DNA from: Trachythela sp. YZ-2020
Lineage: Eukaryota; Cnidaria; Anthozoa; Malacalcyonacea; Clavulariidae
Assembly: GCA_016169945.1 (NCBI GenBank)
Contig: JADLSH010000191.1
Span: 1,825,501 to 1,889,500 of the forward strand
Reading direction: 5' to 3'
Length of the DNA: 64,000 bases
Position 1 is the stretch's first letter. The number at the start of each line of letters is the position of its first letter. This document shows, one piece after another, positions 35,601-45,341 of the stretch. The notes below the pieces were generated by a model. That model was given only the letters and a program-made list of their open reading frames with translations, had not been told where the DNA came from and made no database searches. Both the position numbers and the translations under genes were made by a program.

Positions 35601-38600
35601 CAACAACACCTCCACCACCAATAACACCTCCACCACCAACAACACCTCCACCACCAACAACACCTCCACCACCAACACCTCCACCACCAACAACGAGATC
35701 TTGCAATGGTTTCGAGATTCATTACAAATTTCTCCATGAGTTTTCGAGCTTCTTTGAGAGCTTTTCCGATCCTAACGCGATGTTGAAGTCTACTCCACCA
35801 TGCAGAGATTTCAGCTTCTTTCAAAACAAAATTGTACGAAGGTTAAACGAGTCTGCGAACCAGACTCACTACACGAGATACTTTGTGGTGAAAGTTTGTC
35901 AAGATTTAACTCCCTCCTCACCATTTCCAGATGAAGAAGTAGCTGCAACCTTTGCGGAGTATTATAAAATCCGTTATGGCATTCAAGTTAATGTTGATCA
36001 ACCATTGTTGTTAGTACAGCATCTTCCTACTCAAGTGGATTTCATTGTTCCACGTATCAGACTTCAGACTGTTGAAGAGACTGGATGTATTTCTAGAGGA
36101 TCCAAGACTGAGATTCATTTGATTCCAGAGTTATGTTTTATATTACCATTATCTGCGTCTGCCTGGTCCCTCGCTCGTTATCTCCCCGCGGTTGTTTATC
36201 GGCTGGAAACCATGCTTAGGGCACATGAGATGAAAATGAAGATTCTGTTTGAAACTGGGATATTTTCTAATGCGGAAGCTTTGAGTGAGAGAGGGTCGTG
36301 TAATGATGGTGCTAATGATGTTGGTCTTAGCATATCATTAATACTTCACGCCCTCACTGCAAAATCGGCAAGTCAACAGTTTCATTCTGAACAATTGGAA
36401 ATGTTGGGCGATTCTTTCTTAAAACTGGAAGTGAGTTTAGATTTATTTTTAACTGACCCGGAGAAGGACGAATGGACATTGTCAATGTATCGCAAGCAGC
36501 TCATCTCAAACGATATGTTGTCTACTCAAGGTCGTCGTCTTGGAATACCAGGTTATATATCAGTCACTCCCCCAGATTTAACCAACACTTCACTCCCCCC
36601 GGGGTTTAATCTCGGACCATCCAACAAAACGTTCGAGCCATCCAAGAAAGGATCCCTAAATATGTACAATCACCACGTGCTCGGAGATAAATACGTCGCT
36701 AATTGTGTAGAAGCGTTAATCGCGGCGACCTTTGGTGGACTGTGGTCGAAATGCCGCACGGCAATTTTTGATCTGGTTAGGTGTAATACAATGCACGGTT
36801 AGTGAACTGCGGGCATTGTTTCAACGTCTGAATGTGCAGACAACTGTAAGGCATTGGGATCATGAAAACTACGGTGAGAACATGGTTCTGAAAACTTTAG
36901 GTTCTCGTAACGTGCAAGAGAAATTGAGCAATGCTGGTAAGTCTGGTAACCTGGCCAAATTAGATGGACAGCATGACGCGCGTGGGAAACTCAAGGCTCC
37001 AGATTTCGCGAACATGCAAATTGCAAGCGAAGAACGGGCGATATTAGCTATTAAACTTCTAATCGATGGAGGTAATGGAATTTCAACGTCAGGTGTTAAA
37101 GAAAGATGCGATGAAATGGAGAGATTTGTCATGAAGCCCAAATCACCAAACAGAGAAACAGAAGTCGAGCCAGAATATCTGGTGATCTTGGTGATATAGA
37201 AGAAGATCACGGAAGCTGGTTGGTGGATACAGAACTCCAGAAGAACAAAAATGATTTCAGTTCAAGCAAAGGTGTGCTATCGAAGAGCGGTCATCCAACA
37301 CGGCCGATTCCAAATTTTGATCATATTGAAAGAGAACTTGGTTACTGTTTCAAAAACAAACTTCTTCTTTTACAAGCTCTTACGCATAATTCTTACTCAA
37401 GATTCTTATCGCTAGTCTCGGAAACTTACCAAAAGATGGAATTCTTAGGAGATGCTGTCTTAGACTATCTTGTGACACTGTATCTCTACGAACACTTTCC
37501 TTATCTTAATCATGGTGATGTCACAGATTTCCGCTCTGGTCTCGTTAATAATTTCACTCTGGCTTTCCTTGCCGTGCAGAAGAACTTGCATAAATCTCTA
37601 AGGTACATGTCACCGGCGTTACTCAATCTGATTGATGAGTTCCTAGAATTCGTGGAAGAGCAGGAATTGAAGCAAGGTGCTTCATGGAAGGTGAGGTTTA
37701 TATTTCCAAGATCGGTGTCTATACACATAACACATGACTGCTTTCTAGTAGGCGGTGGTCAACCTACAGTGATTAGAGTGAGAAAATATGCTTTTCATTA
37801 TATATAGTAATATTGTATTTGGTAGCAAGATCACCGTCTGCTGCCCCTCTAACGCTTACCGAAATCCACCAAAATCTATCTAATATAAATAGGTTTTAAC
37901 TTGCATAGGTTGGCTTACCTCAAAATCTTTACTGCCATACCATTTAGGGTGAAACGGTAGTGAAGATTTTGAGGTAAGCCAACTTGTACTATATTCGTTC
38001 TATCTTTATGGTACACTCTCGGACATTTCATGAACTAAAATACACTTTTAAGTTTTAACTTGTTTGTGTTGTATATTCTTGTTTGTTTATACTCTTAGAC
38101 TTCAGTTGATGCATTCGTGGTTGGCAGGCCTGAAGTGGAAGAATGTTCGGTTGAAGTTCCCAAGGTTTTAGGAGATGCATTTGAAGCTGTGGTTTGTGCC
38201 GTGTTCCTTGATTCTGATATGAATCTCGAGCTTGTGTGGAATGTCTTTCGTCCCATGTTTATGCCTTTCATAGGTAGGTTTGAACTGCATGCTGTATGTA
38301 ATATATCATACACGAGAAAGAGTTTATGCAGTGATTTGAAACAAGGAAAAGTGTGTTGAAAGAGAAGGCGCTAGCCGAGGTTTTTAACATACTTCGCGGT
38401 ATTTTAAATCACTATAATAAACGACTTCGAGTGTATGATATAGCTTCTCAAAAAAACCAGTATTTAAAGAGAAATTCAACGCGAAAGTTGAGTTAATTTA
38501 TGGGTGTTTATTACCGTGGTATCAAGACAACGATACGGTGGTGATTTCCTTTGTGTTTTGCTCATGAATTATTAATGAGTTTGATAAGTGTCTTTACACC

Positions 38601-39353
38601 TTCAACTGTCTATGTTCTTTACAGTTGAAAACTTTTTTCAACTGCTGTTTCTTTATCTCATTGTGTTTCTAGATTATTACAAGGACAATGTACCTCGATC
38701 ACCGATAAGAGTCTTAAAAGAAAGCTTCCCTGATAGCGATGAAGTGACGTTCAGGTATGCAAGCGATTCGGGGCAGACAGGGGCAAGAAACTATATCTTT
38801 TAACTCTACCAAATACAAGAATTATATATTGAATTATTTTCTCACCCTGATAAACTACCTATGTTCACCATCATCTGCTTAACGATAGTGCTCACTGAAA
38901 CTTGATGGTGTCTGTGGATGGAATATTCGAACGAAAATTTATATACATTTTCAGACCTAGCCAGGAGCAGTTGCGAAAATGCAACCTTAGGCCCTCTGGG
39001 AGGAATCGAATCTGTAGCTCAGTTGGTTAGAGCGCTGCGCTCTAACCAACTGAGCTACAGAGTCCAGTTGCTGAGCATTAACAGCAAGTTCGTGTATATA
39101 TACTGTATATGGGAAGGATGCCAGTATATGGTATATGGGTAAATACTAAGATTTTTTTGTTGTTATCTAACATTAGCAATGTTTACTTTCTAGCTTGGCA
39201 CGTCTCACTCTGTCAAGAAAGTATAAAAGCAGTGTCCGTGTTGTAGGTTACGGTAAGTTCGAGGCAATTGGTCGTACACAGAAAATTGCCAAAGCGAGTG
39301 TCGCGCGAAAGGCGTTGGAACACATACGTAATGTAAGTACGAAACAAATCTAA
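26657..39353 (+). CDS. Dicer-family ribonuclease with degenerate helicase (frameshifted in this assembly)
   Basis: Ten exons: 26657-26882, 30912-32389, 32687-32859, 32964-33108, 33666-33914, 34478-34648, 35060-37690, 38099-38273, 38673-38754 and 39194-39353 (~1,830 residues). Domains in order: helicase remnant (~1-545), where the Walker A position reads VVSEKTSKSF, the DECH position is lost and motif VI reads QIKSKIKGLA; dimerisation domain (YAPFGENGPSVFMESSIHLV); platform; a Pro/Thr insertion (~888-1027); PAZ (NVDQPLLLVQHL, PELCFILPLSASAW); RNase IIIa (EQLEMLGDSFLK and DKYVANCVEAL); RNase IIIb (KMEFLGDAVLDYL and GDAFEAV); C-terminal dsRBD (GYGKFEAIGRTQKIAKASVA). Acidic catalytic residues of both RNase III domains are present. 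The frame shifts near 36735 and back near 37150-37190. It makes small RNAs if functional, without ATP-driven processing. A terminal gtaagt at 39333 leaves the last residues uncertain. The ATG at 26669 is an alternative start. Confidence 0.85.
26905..28312. mobile_element. Long inverted-repeat element in Dicer intron 1
   Basis: The ends tatacacaagctctggatat and atatccagagcttgtgtata are inverted, and tctctactagcaggatat pairs with atatcctgctagtagaga further in. It starts ~20 bp after the exon 1 donor. Frames inside (27393-28047) have no recognisable domain. Confidence 0.75.
26973..27165. repeat. ~190-bp near-perfect palindrome
   Basis: gaattaaaaaacgagtcg at the left end pairs with cgagttttttaattc at the right. 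ttgggagaatacgagagaag pairs with cttctcgagtattctcccaa around a short centre at about 27070. It can extrude a cruciform. Confidence 0.85.
28744..29735. mobile_element. ~1-kb inverted-repeat element in Dicer intron 1, hosting a nested MITE
   Basis: The ~200-bp arms 28744-28955 and 29530-29735 are inverted: gatgatgtaatatatccata and tatggatatattacatcatc, then atcaaccaaatttggttttc. Internal repeats of gggcagatcaatattttgtg occur in both arms. Confidence 0.8.
28967..29292. mobile_element. MITE with gctattccattt termini
   Basis: gctattccatttaaaatccg (left) and the inverted tacggtactaaatggaatagc pattern (right), with ccccctctatagagga against tcctccatagggggg. The interior is a degenerate cccctgaagaattcc tandem repeat. 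Confidence 0.85.
29775..30116 (-). pseudogene. Transposon-related ORF fragment
   Basis: A 113-residue minus-strand frame (YGFISFCRIHQGDELF, SRGKQYAFMSLSALL, SKTTFNNVLIQGDKMYLKAL) that I associate with a protein commonly carried by invertebrate mobile elements, where a Cys usually follows RGKQ. Here it is Tyr. No start context or companion transposase is seen. It lies inside Dicer intron 1, antisense to the gene. The family call is weak. Confidence 0.4.
30318..30425. repeat. 108-bp palindrome in Dicer intron 1
   Basis: aacagttattctac at the left is matched by gtagaataactgtt at the right, and gatagccgac pairs with gtcggctatc around gcgctattgcgc. A hairpin-type MITE. Confidence 0.85.
30426..30911. 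other. C-rich 3' end of Dicer intron 1
   Basis: Contains a poly-G run near 30705-30715 and degenerate cctgaaaagtcagc repeats (30790-30845). The exon 2 acceptor is placed at 30910-30911 because it restores the split Gly codon (g|gt) after SS. The ATG at 30875 in the same frame is then intronic. Confidence 0.6.
33182..33522. mobile_element. Degenerate mariner-type element in Dicer intron 4
   Basis: TA-flanked, with termini cagggtgtccccaaaaagt and the inverted acttttttggagacaccctg, then aaatcactctt and aagagtgattt. A short frame MVQLTTEQRVFVVTTYTS (33335-33388) resembles the N-terminus of mariner transposases. 341 bp, so most of the transposase is gone. Confidence 0.85.
34140..34440. mobile_element. 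Hairpin MITE, Dicer intron 5
   Basis: atcatacacgagaaggag pairs with cttcgagtgtatgat, and agtgatttgaaacacc with the inverted gtgtttttaaatcact around gcgctagc. A related copy lies in intron 8 (38300-38590), with matching downstream ttcaacccgaaagttgagtt. Confidence 0.8.
34690..34925. mobile_element. Full-length copy of the intronic MITE family
   Basis: It starts tgggtttcactaagcgttac and ends with the inverted gcttagtgaaaccca. Inside, gcagatggtggacaac pairs with gttgaccaccatctgc. This is the most complete member in the window and defines the ~235-bp unit. Confidence 0.85.
35280..35697 (+). repeat. Coding Pro/Thr minisatellite inside Dicer exon 7
   Basis: About 23 copies of an 18-bp unit (caccaccaacaacacctc and variants) in frame encode PPPPTT-type repeats. 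Short duplicated flanks, RSCNGF before (35277-35294) and RSCNGF after (35697-35714), bracket it. The array lies between the platform and the PAZ domain. Confidence 0.9.
38300..38590. mobile_element. Hairpin MITE, Dicer intron 8
   Basis: Second copy of the element at 34140-34440: atcatacacgagaaagag...cttcgagtgtatgat, then ttcaacgcgaaagttgagtt. Confidence 0.8.
39010..39061. repeat. Perfect 51-bp palindrome of a tRNA 5' half
   Basis: tgtagctcagttggttagag is the A-box half of a tRNA (D-arm). It is followed after gcgctgcgc by its exact complement. It is not a tRNA gene: the anticodon and T-arm are missing. It lies in the last Dicer intron. Confidence 0.85.
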
Positions 39354-39995
39354 GTGGAAGTGATACAAACAACGACATCGCTGCAACTTGCATCAAAAGC
39401 AACTTGCATCATACACAAGTTACAACGGGACAACATTCAGTAACATTGTTACTTACAGCTCTTTCTGCTTGTTACAGTTATTGCTCGCGTTCACCTTTAA
39501 TATAATTTAAAATTTGTGAAATTATCTTCAAAGATGTTGCTATTTGATAGAAACATCATTTTAAAGACAATGCTAATGTTTTTATAATGTAAATATTTAA
39601 ATATATATTATTGTATACACATGCACCCGTATTTATACAATATATCTGCACCCGTAGAACCTTTTTTTAACCAGAAATGTTTTGAATAATCAATGCTTGT
39701 ATTTCATACGTATTTATACAATACTAAATTACAAAAATATTTATTTATAGCACACAATTTTACACTTCAAATGGTTTAATAAAGCTGTTTCTCATCATAA
39801 GTTCTTTTTTTAATATAATACTATAATTTTAACATGCAAATACATACAAATAAATATAATTACGAAAATATATTAAGTCTTCAGGGCCTTTATGTAAACT
39901 AACGTAACTCAAAAAGTGTCTGCATGCATTCAAATTAACTCAACAGAACACAATGTAAATTCAAAGAAATGAGAAAATGCAAGGGAACTGTGATT
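39354..39995. other. AT-rich convergent 3' region
   Basis: Dicer (plus) and the G-patch gene (minus) end toward each other. I see no gene in between. Confidence 0.6.
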
Positions 39996-42056
39996 CTAGG
40001 ATGCTGACTTTCTCATTACAATCTTTCTCTCATCTCCATTGGAGAATAACATAAAATGCAAGCCATACTTATCACTAATCATGTATAAACACAATCGTTC
40101 CTTGCTTGATAAGTTTCTGGAAATCTCCAGCTCTTCATCATTACTTTTCAAGAAATTTGAGACCATTTCCATGATATCATTACCAAGTTTGAACTCATTC
40201 GATGTTGTACCATGTGTTGTAGCTGTGCCATCTGCCGTACCCATAGTACCATGTGTTGTGGAAGCAGGAATGGTCAATCCAGTAGATTGTAGTGGGTATG
40301 ATGTTGTAGGAACATGTGGCTTCAATGTTGGAGCATGTGTTGATGAAGCAAGTGTTTTTTTGGTGCATGTTACAAGACCATGCATCGCATGTTTCTGAGA
40401 ATTTGCCATATCCAATGCAGTCAAGCCAGATAAAGTGGATAGATAGGATGAAGTAGGAACATGTGACTTCAAGGTTGTCAAATTTGATGGGTTATTCTTT
40501 GTTGGAGCACGTGTTGTTGTAGTACATGTTATGGACTTGTGTGTTATCTGTGTACCATGGTTTGTCCTGTCTGACGAGCCAGTCATTGAGGCATGTTTAA
40601 ATCTACTAGGTGTTGAAGGTCTAGGTGTTGAAGGTTTAGGTGTTGAAGGTTTAGGTGTTGAAGGTTTAGGTGTTGAAGGTTTAGGTGTTGAAGGTTTAGG
40701 TGTTGAAGGTTTAGGTGTTGAAGGTTTAGGTGTAGTACTTGAGTTGAAAATTGATTCCTCTGGTATTGCCTGCTTGGGTCTGAGGGTTTCATCATCACAA
40801 ACATCACTGGATTTTCTCTTCCTAGAGGAGGTTGGAATATTTGGAAGAACATTGGTTTTGGGTACATGTATCAGTGATGTATCAGCGACTTCGCTCGTAA
40901 CAGCAACAGATTCTTTGACAGGCTTAAGCATTGCTTGTTTTCCTTCAAAAATCTTATTGAAACTCTGTATTAGAGATGTATCAGGCACTCCGCTGCTATT
41001 ACTTTCAGTTGATCTTTCTGGAAGATTGTTTTTCTCAACCGATGTTGTTGGTTTTATCCAAAGATATCTACCTCGATATGTTCGGTTCTGTAAGCGTGGT
41101 GATGATCTTCTTTCTGGGGAACTTTCTTTTGAGTTTTCTTGAGTTTTGCTGGCTCCTGATGATTGCTGGATACCACTAGATTTGGGTTGTTGAGTTATAG
41201 TGGTTAAAGATTCCCTGATGGCAGTTACACTTGGCAAGTTGAGGTTTATAACAAGATGTTCAGGTTTAGACAAGGTATTTGCTACACTTGCTGCTCTTAT
41301 TGCATTCATCAGCAGCCTATTTGACAGCACCATAGGAATCTTTCGGTTGGGTTTAACAAGTTGACATGTGATGGGCACATCTTTATTTTCAACATCCATA
41401 TTAGAGACTGTTTTACTTGTGGATTCCTGGTCAGCATTTGAAGTTGCAGCTTCGGACATGCTTGTAAGGGATGAATGTGTACCAGCACTTATTGGTTTGC
41501 TTGGTATAAAATAAGATTTCTGACATCTTTTCCTAATCTTCTTCTGTTGTCTCTCTTTTTGTTTCTTTATTTTTCTCGCTGTTCTCTTTCCCGTTTCAGT
41601 TGAAGCCCAGTTCCACGGCTTTCTTATGACCAAATGCTTAGATGGTCCAACAAATTCGTACACCAGACAATTCAATTTACACAATTTTTGCAAAAGTCGA
41701 TGATCTTCATCTATTAATTCTTCTTTAACGATGGTCTCCTTCACATCACTTGTTAAAAATCTATTAATAAACCGACGATTGATGATTGGCTGCGTTCTCT
41801 GTTTTTTTACATTTTTCTGTCTACTTCGTGGATTCTCCTGCTGGTGTGATTTCTCAACAACTTCCATACCCAAACCCCGCCTAGTTATGCATTCATTCAC
41901 CATAACTGGCTCTTCTATCCCTTGATTTCCTTCCCGACCCAATCCACCACCTCTCCAACCCATTCTTTGTAACAATTTATATCCAAGGTTACTTTCAGGT
42001 ATTTTAGGGTATGTCTGTCTTTTATCCTTTTCCCCACTTTGATATAACGTTTCCAT
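39996..42056 (-). CDS. G-patch/R3H-like nuclear protein, NKRF-related paralogue
   Basis: Single exon, 686 residues, ATG at 42056. Residues ~20-68 form a G-patch (IPESNLGYKLLQRMGWRGGG, then a CITRRGLGME end). About 105-148 resemble an R3H-like fold (LQKLCKLNCLVYEFV, HLVIRKP), followed by a very basic stretch (RTARKIKKQKERQQKKIRKR). The middle is Ser/Thr/Pro-rich with eight PKPST repeats (~440-482). The C-terminus (~635-686: LSSKERLCLYMISDKYGLHF, IVMRKS) is a second R3H-like domain. G-patch proteins activate DEAH helicases, and in NKRF this works in pre-rRNA processing with XRN2. This copy lacks the XTBD and dsRBD found in the neighbour at 42836-43819, so it probably arose by duplication and diverged. 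Confidence 0.65.
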   Translation of the reverse strand: METLYQSGEKDKRQTYPKIPESNLGYKLLQRMGWRGGGLGREGNQGIEEPVMVNECITRRGLGMEVVEKSHQQENPRSRQKNVKKQRTQPIINRRFINRFLTSDVKETIVKEELIDEDHRLLQKLCKLNCLVYEFVGPSKHLVIRKPWNWASTETGKRTARKIKKQKERQQKKIRKRCQKSYFIPSKPISAGTHSSLTSMSEAATSNADQESTSKTVSNMDVENKDVPITCQLVKPNRKIPMVLSNRLLMNAIRAASVANTLSKPEHLVINLNLPSVTAIRESLTTITQQPKSSGIQQSSGASKTQENSKESSPERRSSPRLQNRTYRGRYLWIKPTTSVEKNNLPERSTESNSSGVPDTSLIQSFNKIFEGKQAMLKPVKESVAVTSEVADTSLIHVPKTNVLPNIPTSSRKRKSSDVCDDETLRPKQAIPEESIFNSSTTPKPSTPKPSTPKPSTPKPSTPKPSTPKPSTPKPSTPRPSTPSRFKHASMTGSSDRTNHGTQITHKSITCTTTTRAPTKNNPSNLTTLKSHVPTSSYLSTLSGLTALDMANSQKHAMHGLVTCTKKTLASSTHAPTLKPHVPTTSYPLQSTGLTIPASTTHGTMGTADGTATTHGTTSNEFKLGNDIMEMVSNFLKSNDEELEISRNLSSKERLCLYMISDKYGLHFMLFSNGDERKIVMRKSAS

Positions 42057-42389
42057 ATTAAATGCAGGCTAGTTAATATCACCACATAAAAGGCACATAT
42101 TATTGCATTCAGAATTTAGAAATTTCAAGCACAATCCCGCCACTCAGCTTTAATACTGGGAACGAATTTATTTCCACTTCCATAAAAACAAATTTCCGAA
42201 TATTTCAAATTTTAGCGACAAGCGCGGACGTCCTGGGTACGAGGTTGAAATTGAATTTTTCCTTCTAAATTTTTCCAGATTTTATTTCAAGCAATTAAAG
42301 ATGGATCAATTATTAACAATAACAACCTTTACATGCACCAAGGTACCATGGTTTTCTATATTGCCAGTATGTGGGGAAAACACAGTCTT

Positions 42390-42446
42390 GTACCCCGAGC
42401 CTGCGATCCTTTGAGAAGAATCTAAATGATCGCAGGCTCGGGTACG
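42390..42446. repeat. Hairpin between the two G-patch genes
   Basis: gtaccccgagcctgcgatc pairs with gatcgcaggctcgggtac across a ~20-nt loop. It lies about 330 bp upstream of the 39996-42056 gene and is probably a short MITE remnant. Confidence 0.75.
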
Positions 42447-42835
42447 AGATTGGGGAACACATCGATTGCAGTACTCAACAACCTCCCATACCCATGGGCG
42501 AGGTTATACACTTAAATTTGTTAGAAGTATACACTACCCATAGTAGTCAGGAGTAGTTATAAGGGGGGCGTCAACTTTCGCATATACATTTTCTAGCTAC
42601 AAAACTCTGGAAAGAACTGCAGCTAGCAAACATACATAATGTGTAATCGATTCCTTGTGGGTTTGCACAACAAGAAATCTAAGTGTTTTGTTTTGTGTAA
42701 AACACCACGTTAATGTGAAATAAATATTTGTGTCAAAAACAAATCACTTATATGTGTTTAGAGGTTTTTCAACAAATAATTTGTACTCCTGATATTTAAA
42801 ATGCAGATTTATTAACAAAACATAATACACCTTAA
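42447..42835. other. Intergenic
   Basis: No gene seen. It holds the 3' flank of the NKRF-like gene on the minus strand. Confidence 0.5.
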
Positions 42836-43819
42836 TTACTGTTTACTAATGACAAGATATCTATCATTGCCTGTGCCAAATGATTTATGCCTCAAACCAT
42901 ACTGTTGACAAATTTTATGCACAATTGCTCTATCTTCCTTAGATAAGTCGCTTGCAAATCTTAGCTCTTTCCGGCCATTGTCCATGATAAAATTCCGGAC
43001 AGTGTTCTTTACTGAGATCTTATTGACTGATCCATCAGTGACATCTTGTCCTAGCCCCCGCCTCCCTTGTGTCTCGTCTACCAACACTGGATCCACACGA
43101 CCCTTCCCTTCAGACCCCAACCCCCCTCCTGTCCAGCCCATTTTACGTAACATTTGACTGCCAAGGTTACATTCAGAGATTCGTGGGGGCTCAATCTTTT
43201 TCCCTGTCGCTAAATGGTCCTTTTCAACAACTTGCGCTTTTTGATGTGACACTAGTTCGTCGACCACCGGTTGACTTGCTCGTAATATCTGAACTGCTTG
43301 TTCCGCACATTTACGTTTTGCATCTTTTTTGTTTGTCGCTTCACCTGTGGCTATTAAAATATCATCAATAACAACAGCACAACTAACTAGCCCTTTTTTG
43401 TGACCTAATTCCTGAAATTCTATAGTCTTTTTAGCCTTTTGAGCATTGCCATGTAACAAACATATGGGGTTTTCAGGTCCTGCCGAATCTCGGACATACA
43501 GAATAAGGCCTTTAATTATTGGCTTTTTCTTTCCTTCATCCTGCTTGCGTTTGATTTCAGCAGGAATGTCCATAGCTCTACTACAACTGGATTCTATAAA
43601 CTGTCTAACTCTTTCTTCAGTTTGTGTTGGGTAACGACAACCCAGAAATGTCATATTTGCCCAAACCATAGATAAGGCATCTAACTGTTCAATAGGAATT
43701 GTTCCTCTGTGTGCTTCTATAAATTCTCTTCTTGCTTTCCATTGAATGTCATTCTCCCAAACACTTTTTGTCACTCCTTGACCGGCCGCCATTTTTTTTT
43801 TGCTTCTTCGATTCGACAA
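42836..43819 (-). CDS. NKRF-like protein: XTBD, dsRNA-binding, G-patch and R3H domains
   Basis: Single exon, 327 residues. N-terminal XRN2-binding (XTBD) block at ~20-90 (KARREFIEAHRGTIPIEQLD, MTFLGCRYPT). A dsRNA-binding domain follows at ~98-185 (PICLLHGNAQKAKKTIEF, AVVIDDILIATGEATNKKDA). The G-patch is at ~212-260 (ISECNLGSQMLRKMGWTGGG, GRRGLGQDV) and a C-terminal R3H at ~278-325 (LSKEDRAIVHKICQQYGL). This is the full NKRF/CDKN2AIP-type layout, so a nucleolar partner of the XRN2 exonuclease that stimulates a DEAH helicase is likely. Human NKRF is about twice as long, with two dsRBDs. The start at 43819 precedes a basic N-terminus (RRSKKK) suited to nuclear import. It is divergent from the 44101 gene, with only ~280 bp between the starts. 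Confidence 0.85.
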   Translation of the reverse strand: MSNRRSKKKMAAGQGVTKSVWENDIQWKARREFIEAHRGTIPIEQLDALSMVWANMTFLGCRYPTQTEERVRQFIESSCSRAMDIPAEIKRKQDEGKKKPIIKGLILYVRDSAGPENPICLLHGNAQKAKKTIEFQELGHKKGLVSCAVVIDDILIATGEATNKKDAKRKCAEQAVQILRASQPVVDELVSHQKAQVVEKDHLATGKKIEPPRISECNLGSQMLRKMGWTGGGLGSEGKGRVDPVLVDETQGRRGLGQDVTDGSVNKISVKNTVRNFIMDNGRKELRFASDLSKEDRAIVHKICQQYGLRHKSFGTGNDRYLVISKQ

Positions 43820-44100
43820 AGCAAAATTACCCGTAAAAAATATCCATGACCAAAGACTTTATTTTCGGTTTTTTAAGATATTTTGAATAATATTTTCATT
43901 ATTTAATATTTCTAGAAATGTTTAAATGTAAAGAAAAGTTATATATAAAGTAAATGACAATAAAATCAAAATATGAAATGTTTTAGTTGTTCACAAGTAC
44001 AGATTTTCCAGTATTTTTTGTCGACGTTTTGGTGGCACTGATTGCGAGGTTGTTTTGAATTTGAATAAAAGTTCAAAGTCTTCTTGGATGCTTTGTTGAT

Positions 44101-45341
44101 ATGATGTTGATTAGAAATGGTATTTCCTGCTTTACTTTTGGAAAAATAACTGTAAGTTTTATTAAACAACACGTAAACAGACACTGTGTTGGCAGTCAAA
44201 CACAGTTGGGTGTTTTCATACAGCAAGATCATGGATCCAAAAACTCTCCTTTGCCATATGAAAAAACAGGGTTAACAAATTATTGCTATGGTAATATTAA
44301 ACAGTTTAATTTACTTAGCACAACAAAAACAACTAGATTGTTTTTGGGTCAAAACATTGGTCAATTTTGTAAGCAGACTGGTTGCCATCAACAATGCAAA
44401 ATTTCACAGGTCCGGAGTTTTTGTACAAATCAAAAGGAAAAAGTTGCCCCAAATGCAAGTCCAGCTGCCACAAACGAGCATTGGGGGCCATATCTTGTTA
44501 GTCGGATTCATAGCCTGGAAGAGTCATCTCGTTTCCGTGGTTACTCGATATTAAGGTGGGGCATGTTGATAATTGCTGCAGCCCTGGCTGGTGTTTATCT
44601 ATTCCGAGATAAGTTGCGGGATAATGTTGCAGATGAAGTGGCTGACGTTGCATCCCGATCAATGGGTAAGAGTATTTAGATAAATAGAATTGAGATATGT
44701 AGTTGAATTTTGCATGCTCCTTTAAGTGTCAACATTTCTGACGTTGGCCACCATCTGTTGCCTGTAAAACTTACTGAAACCCACATTTTAATGCTTTGTT
44801 TCTAGCTGACGAGAATGTGATATTAAAAGCACATGACATGACAAAAGGAGTACTGGAAAGGCTCGCTAGTGAAGAGGACACAACTATCTTAGTCAGTGAA
44901 TTTCTTAAGACAGTATTACAGCAAAATGAAGTTCGAAATATGGCAGTATCATTTGCAACAAGCATTCTTACTCATCCCCAAACTCAGGAAAAACTGCAAG
45001 ACGTTGTCAAGAACACCCTGCATTCCATACTCAATAATAGAGAAACTAAAGATTTGCTGCTGGGGTTTATCAAAAGTTTAATTGAAGACCCACAAACCAA
45101 AGAAACATGTAACTTATTCCTGCAATCTTTGACAAAAGATCCAGATATTCAAAAAATGGTCTCAGAGTTTTTCAAAAGTGTACTAGCATCGCCGACATTT
45201 CAAACGGAAGCAATTATGCTGGGCCGAGAGGTTACTAATAAGGTCGTTCACGATAAAGACATACAAAAACAGACTGGTGATGCTCTCTGGAGTGCTGTGA
45301 AGCATGGTGTTACACCTTACTGGTTTCGTGGTGAAGAATAA
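44101..45341 (+). CDS. Single-pass membrane protein with helical repeats, family not recognised
   Basis: Two exons, 44101-44665 and 44806-45341, encode 366 residues (split codon g|ct). The N-terminal ~110 residues are basic and poor in acidic residues, compatible with a mitochondrial presequence. One transmembrane helix at ~152-171 (GMLIIAAALAGVYLF) is followed by RDKLRDN. The C-terminal half (~185-350) is built of repeated ~18-residue helices of the form LVSEFLKTVLQQNEVR, LLGFIKSLIEDPQTKE and MVSEFFKSVLASPTFQ, ending in a conserved-looking ALWSAVKHGVTPYWFRGEE. The repeats suggest an armadillo-like solenoid. I cannot name it. Mitochondrial inner membrane with a soluble repeat domain is my inference. 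The intron has one copy of the MITE family. Confidence 0.75.

Noticed and set aside
35232..35693. Gln/His-rich and Val/Leu-rich frames over the Dicer repeat
   Set aside because: Shadow frames of the Pro/Thr minisatellite. The Dicer frame is supported by homology on both sides.
39010..39061. tRNA gene
   Set aside because: Only a D-arm half and its inverse are present. There is no anticodon or T-arm.
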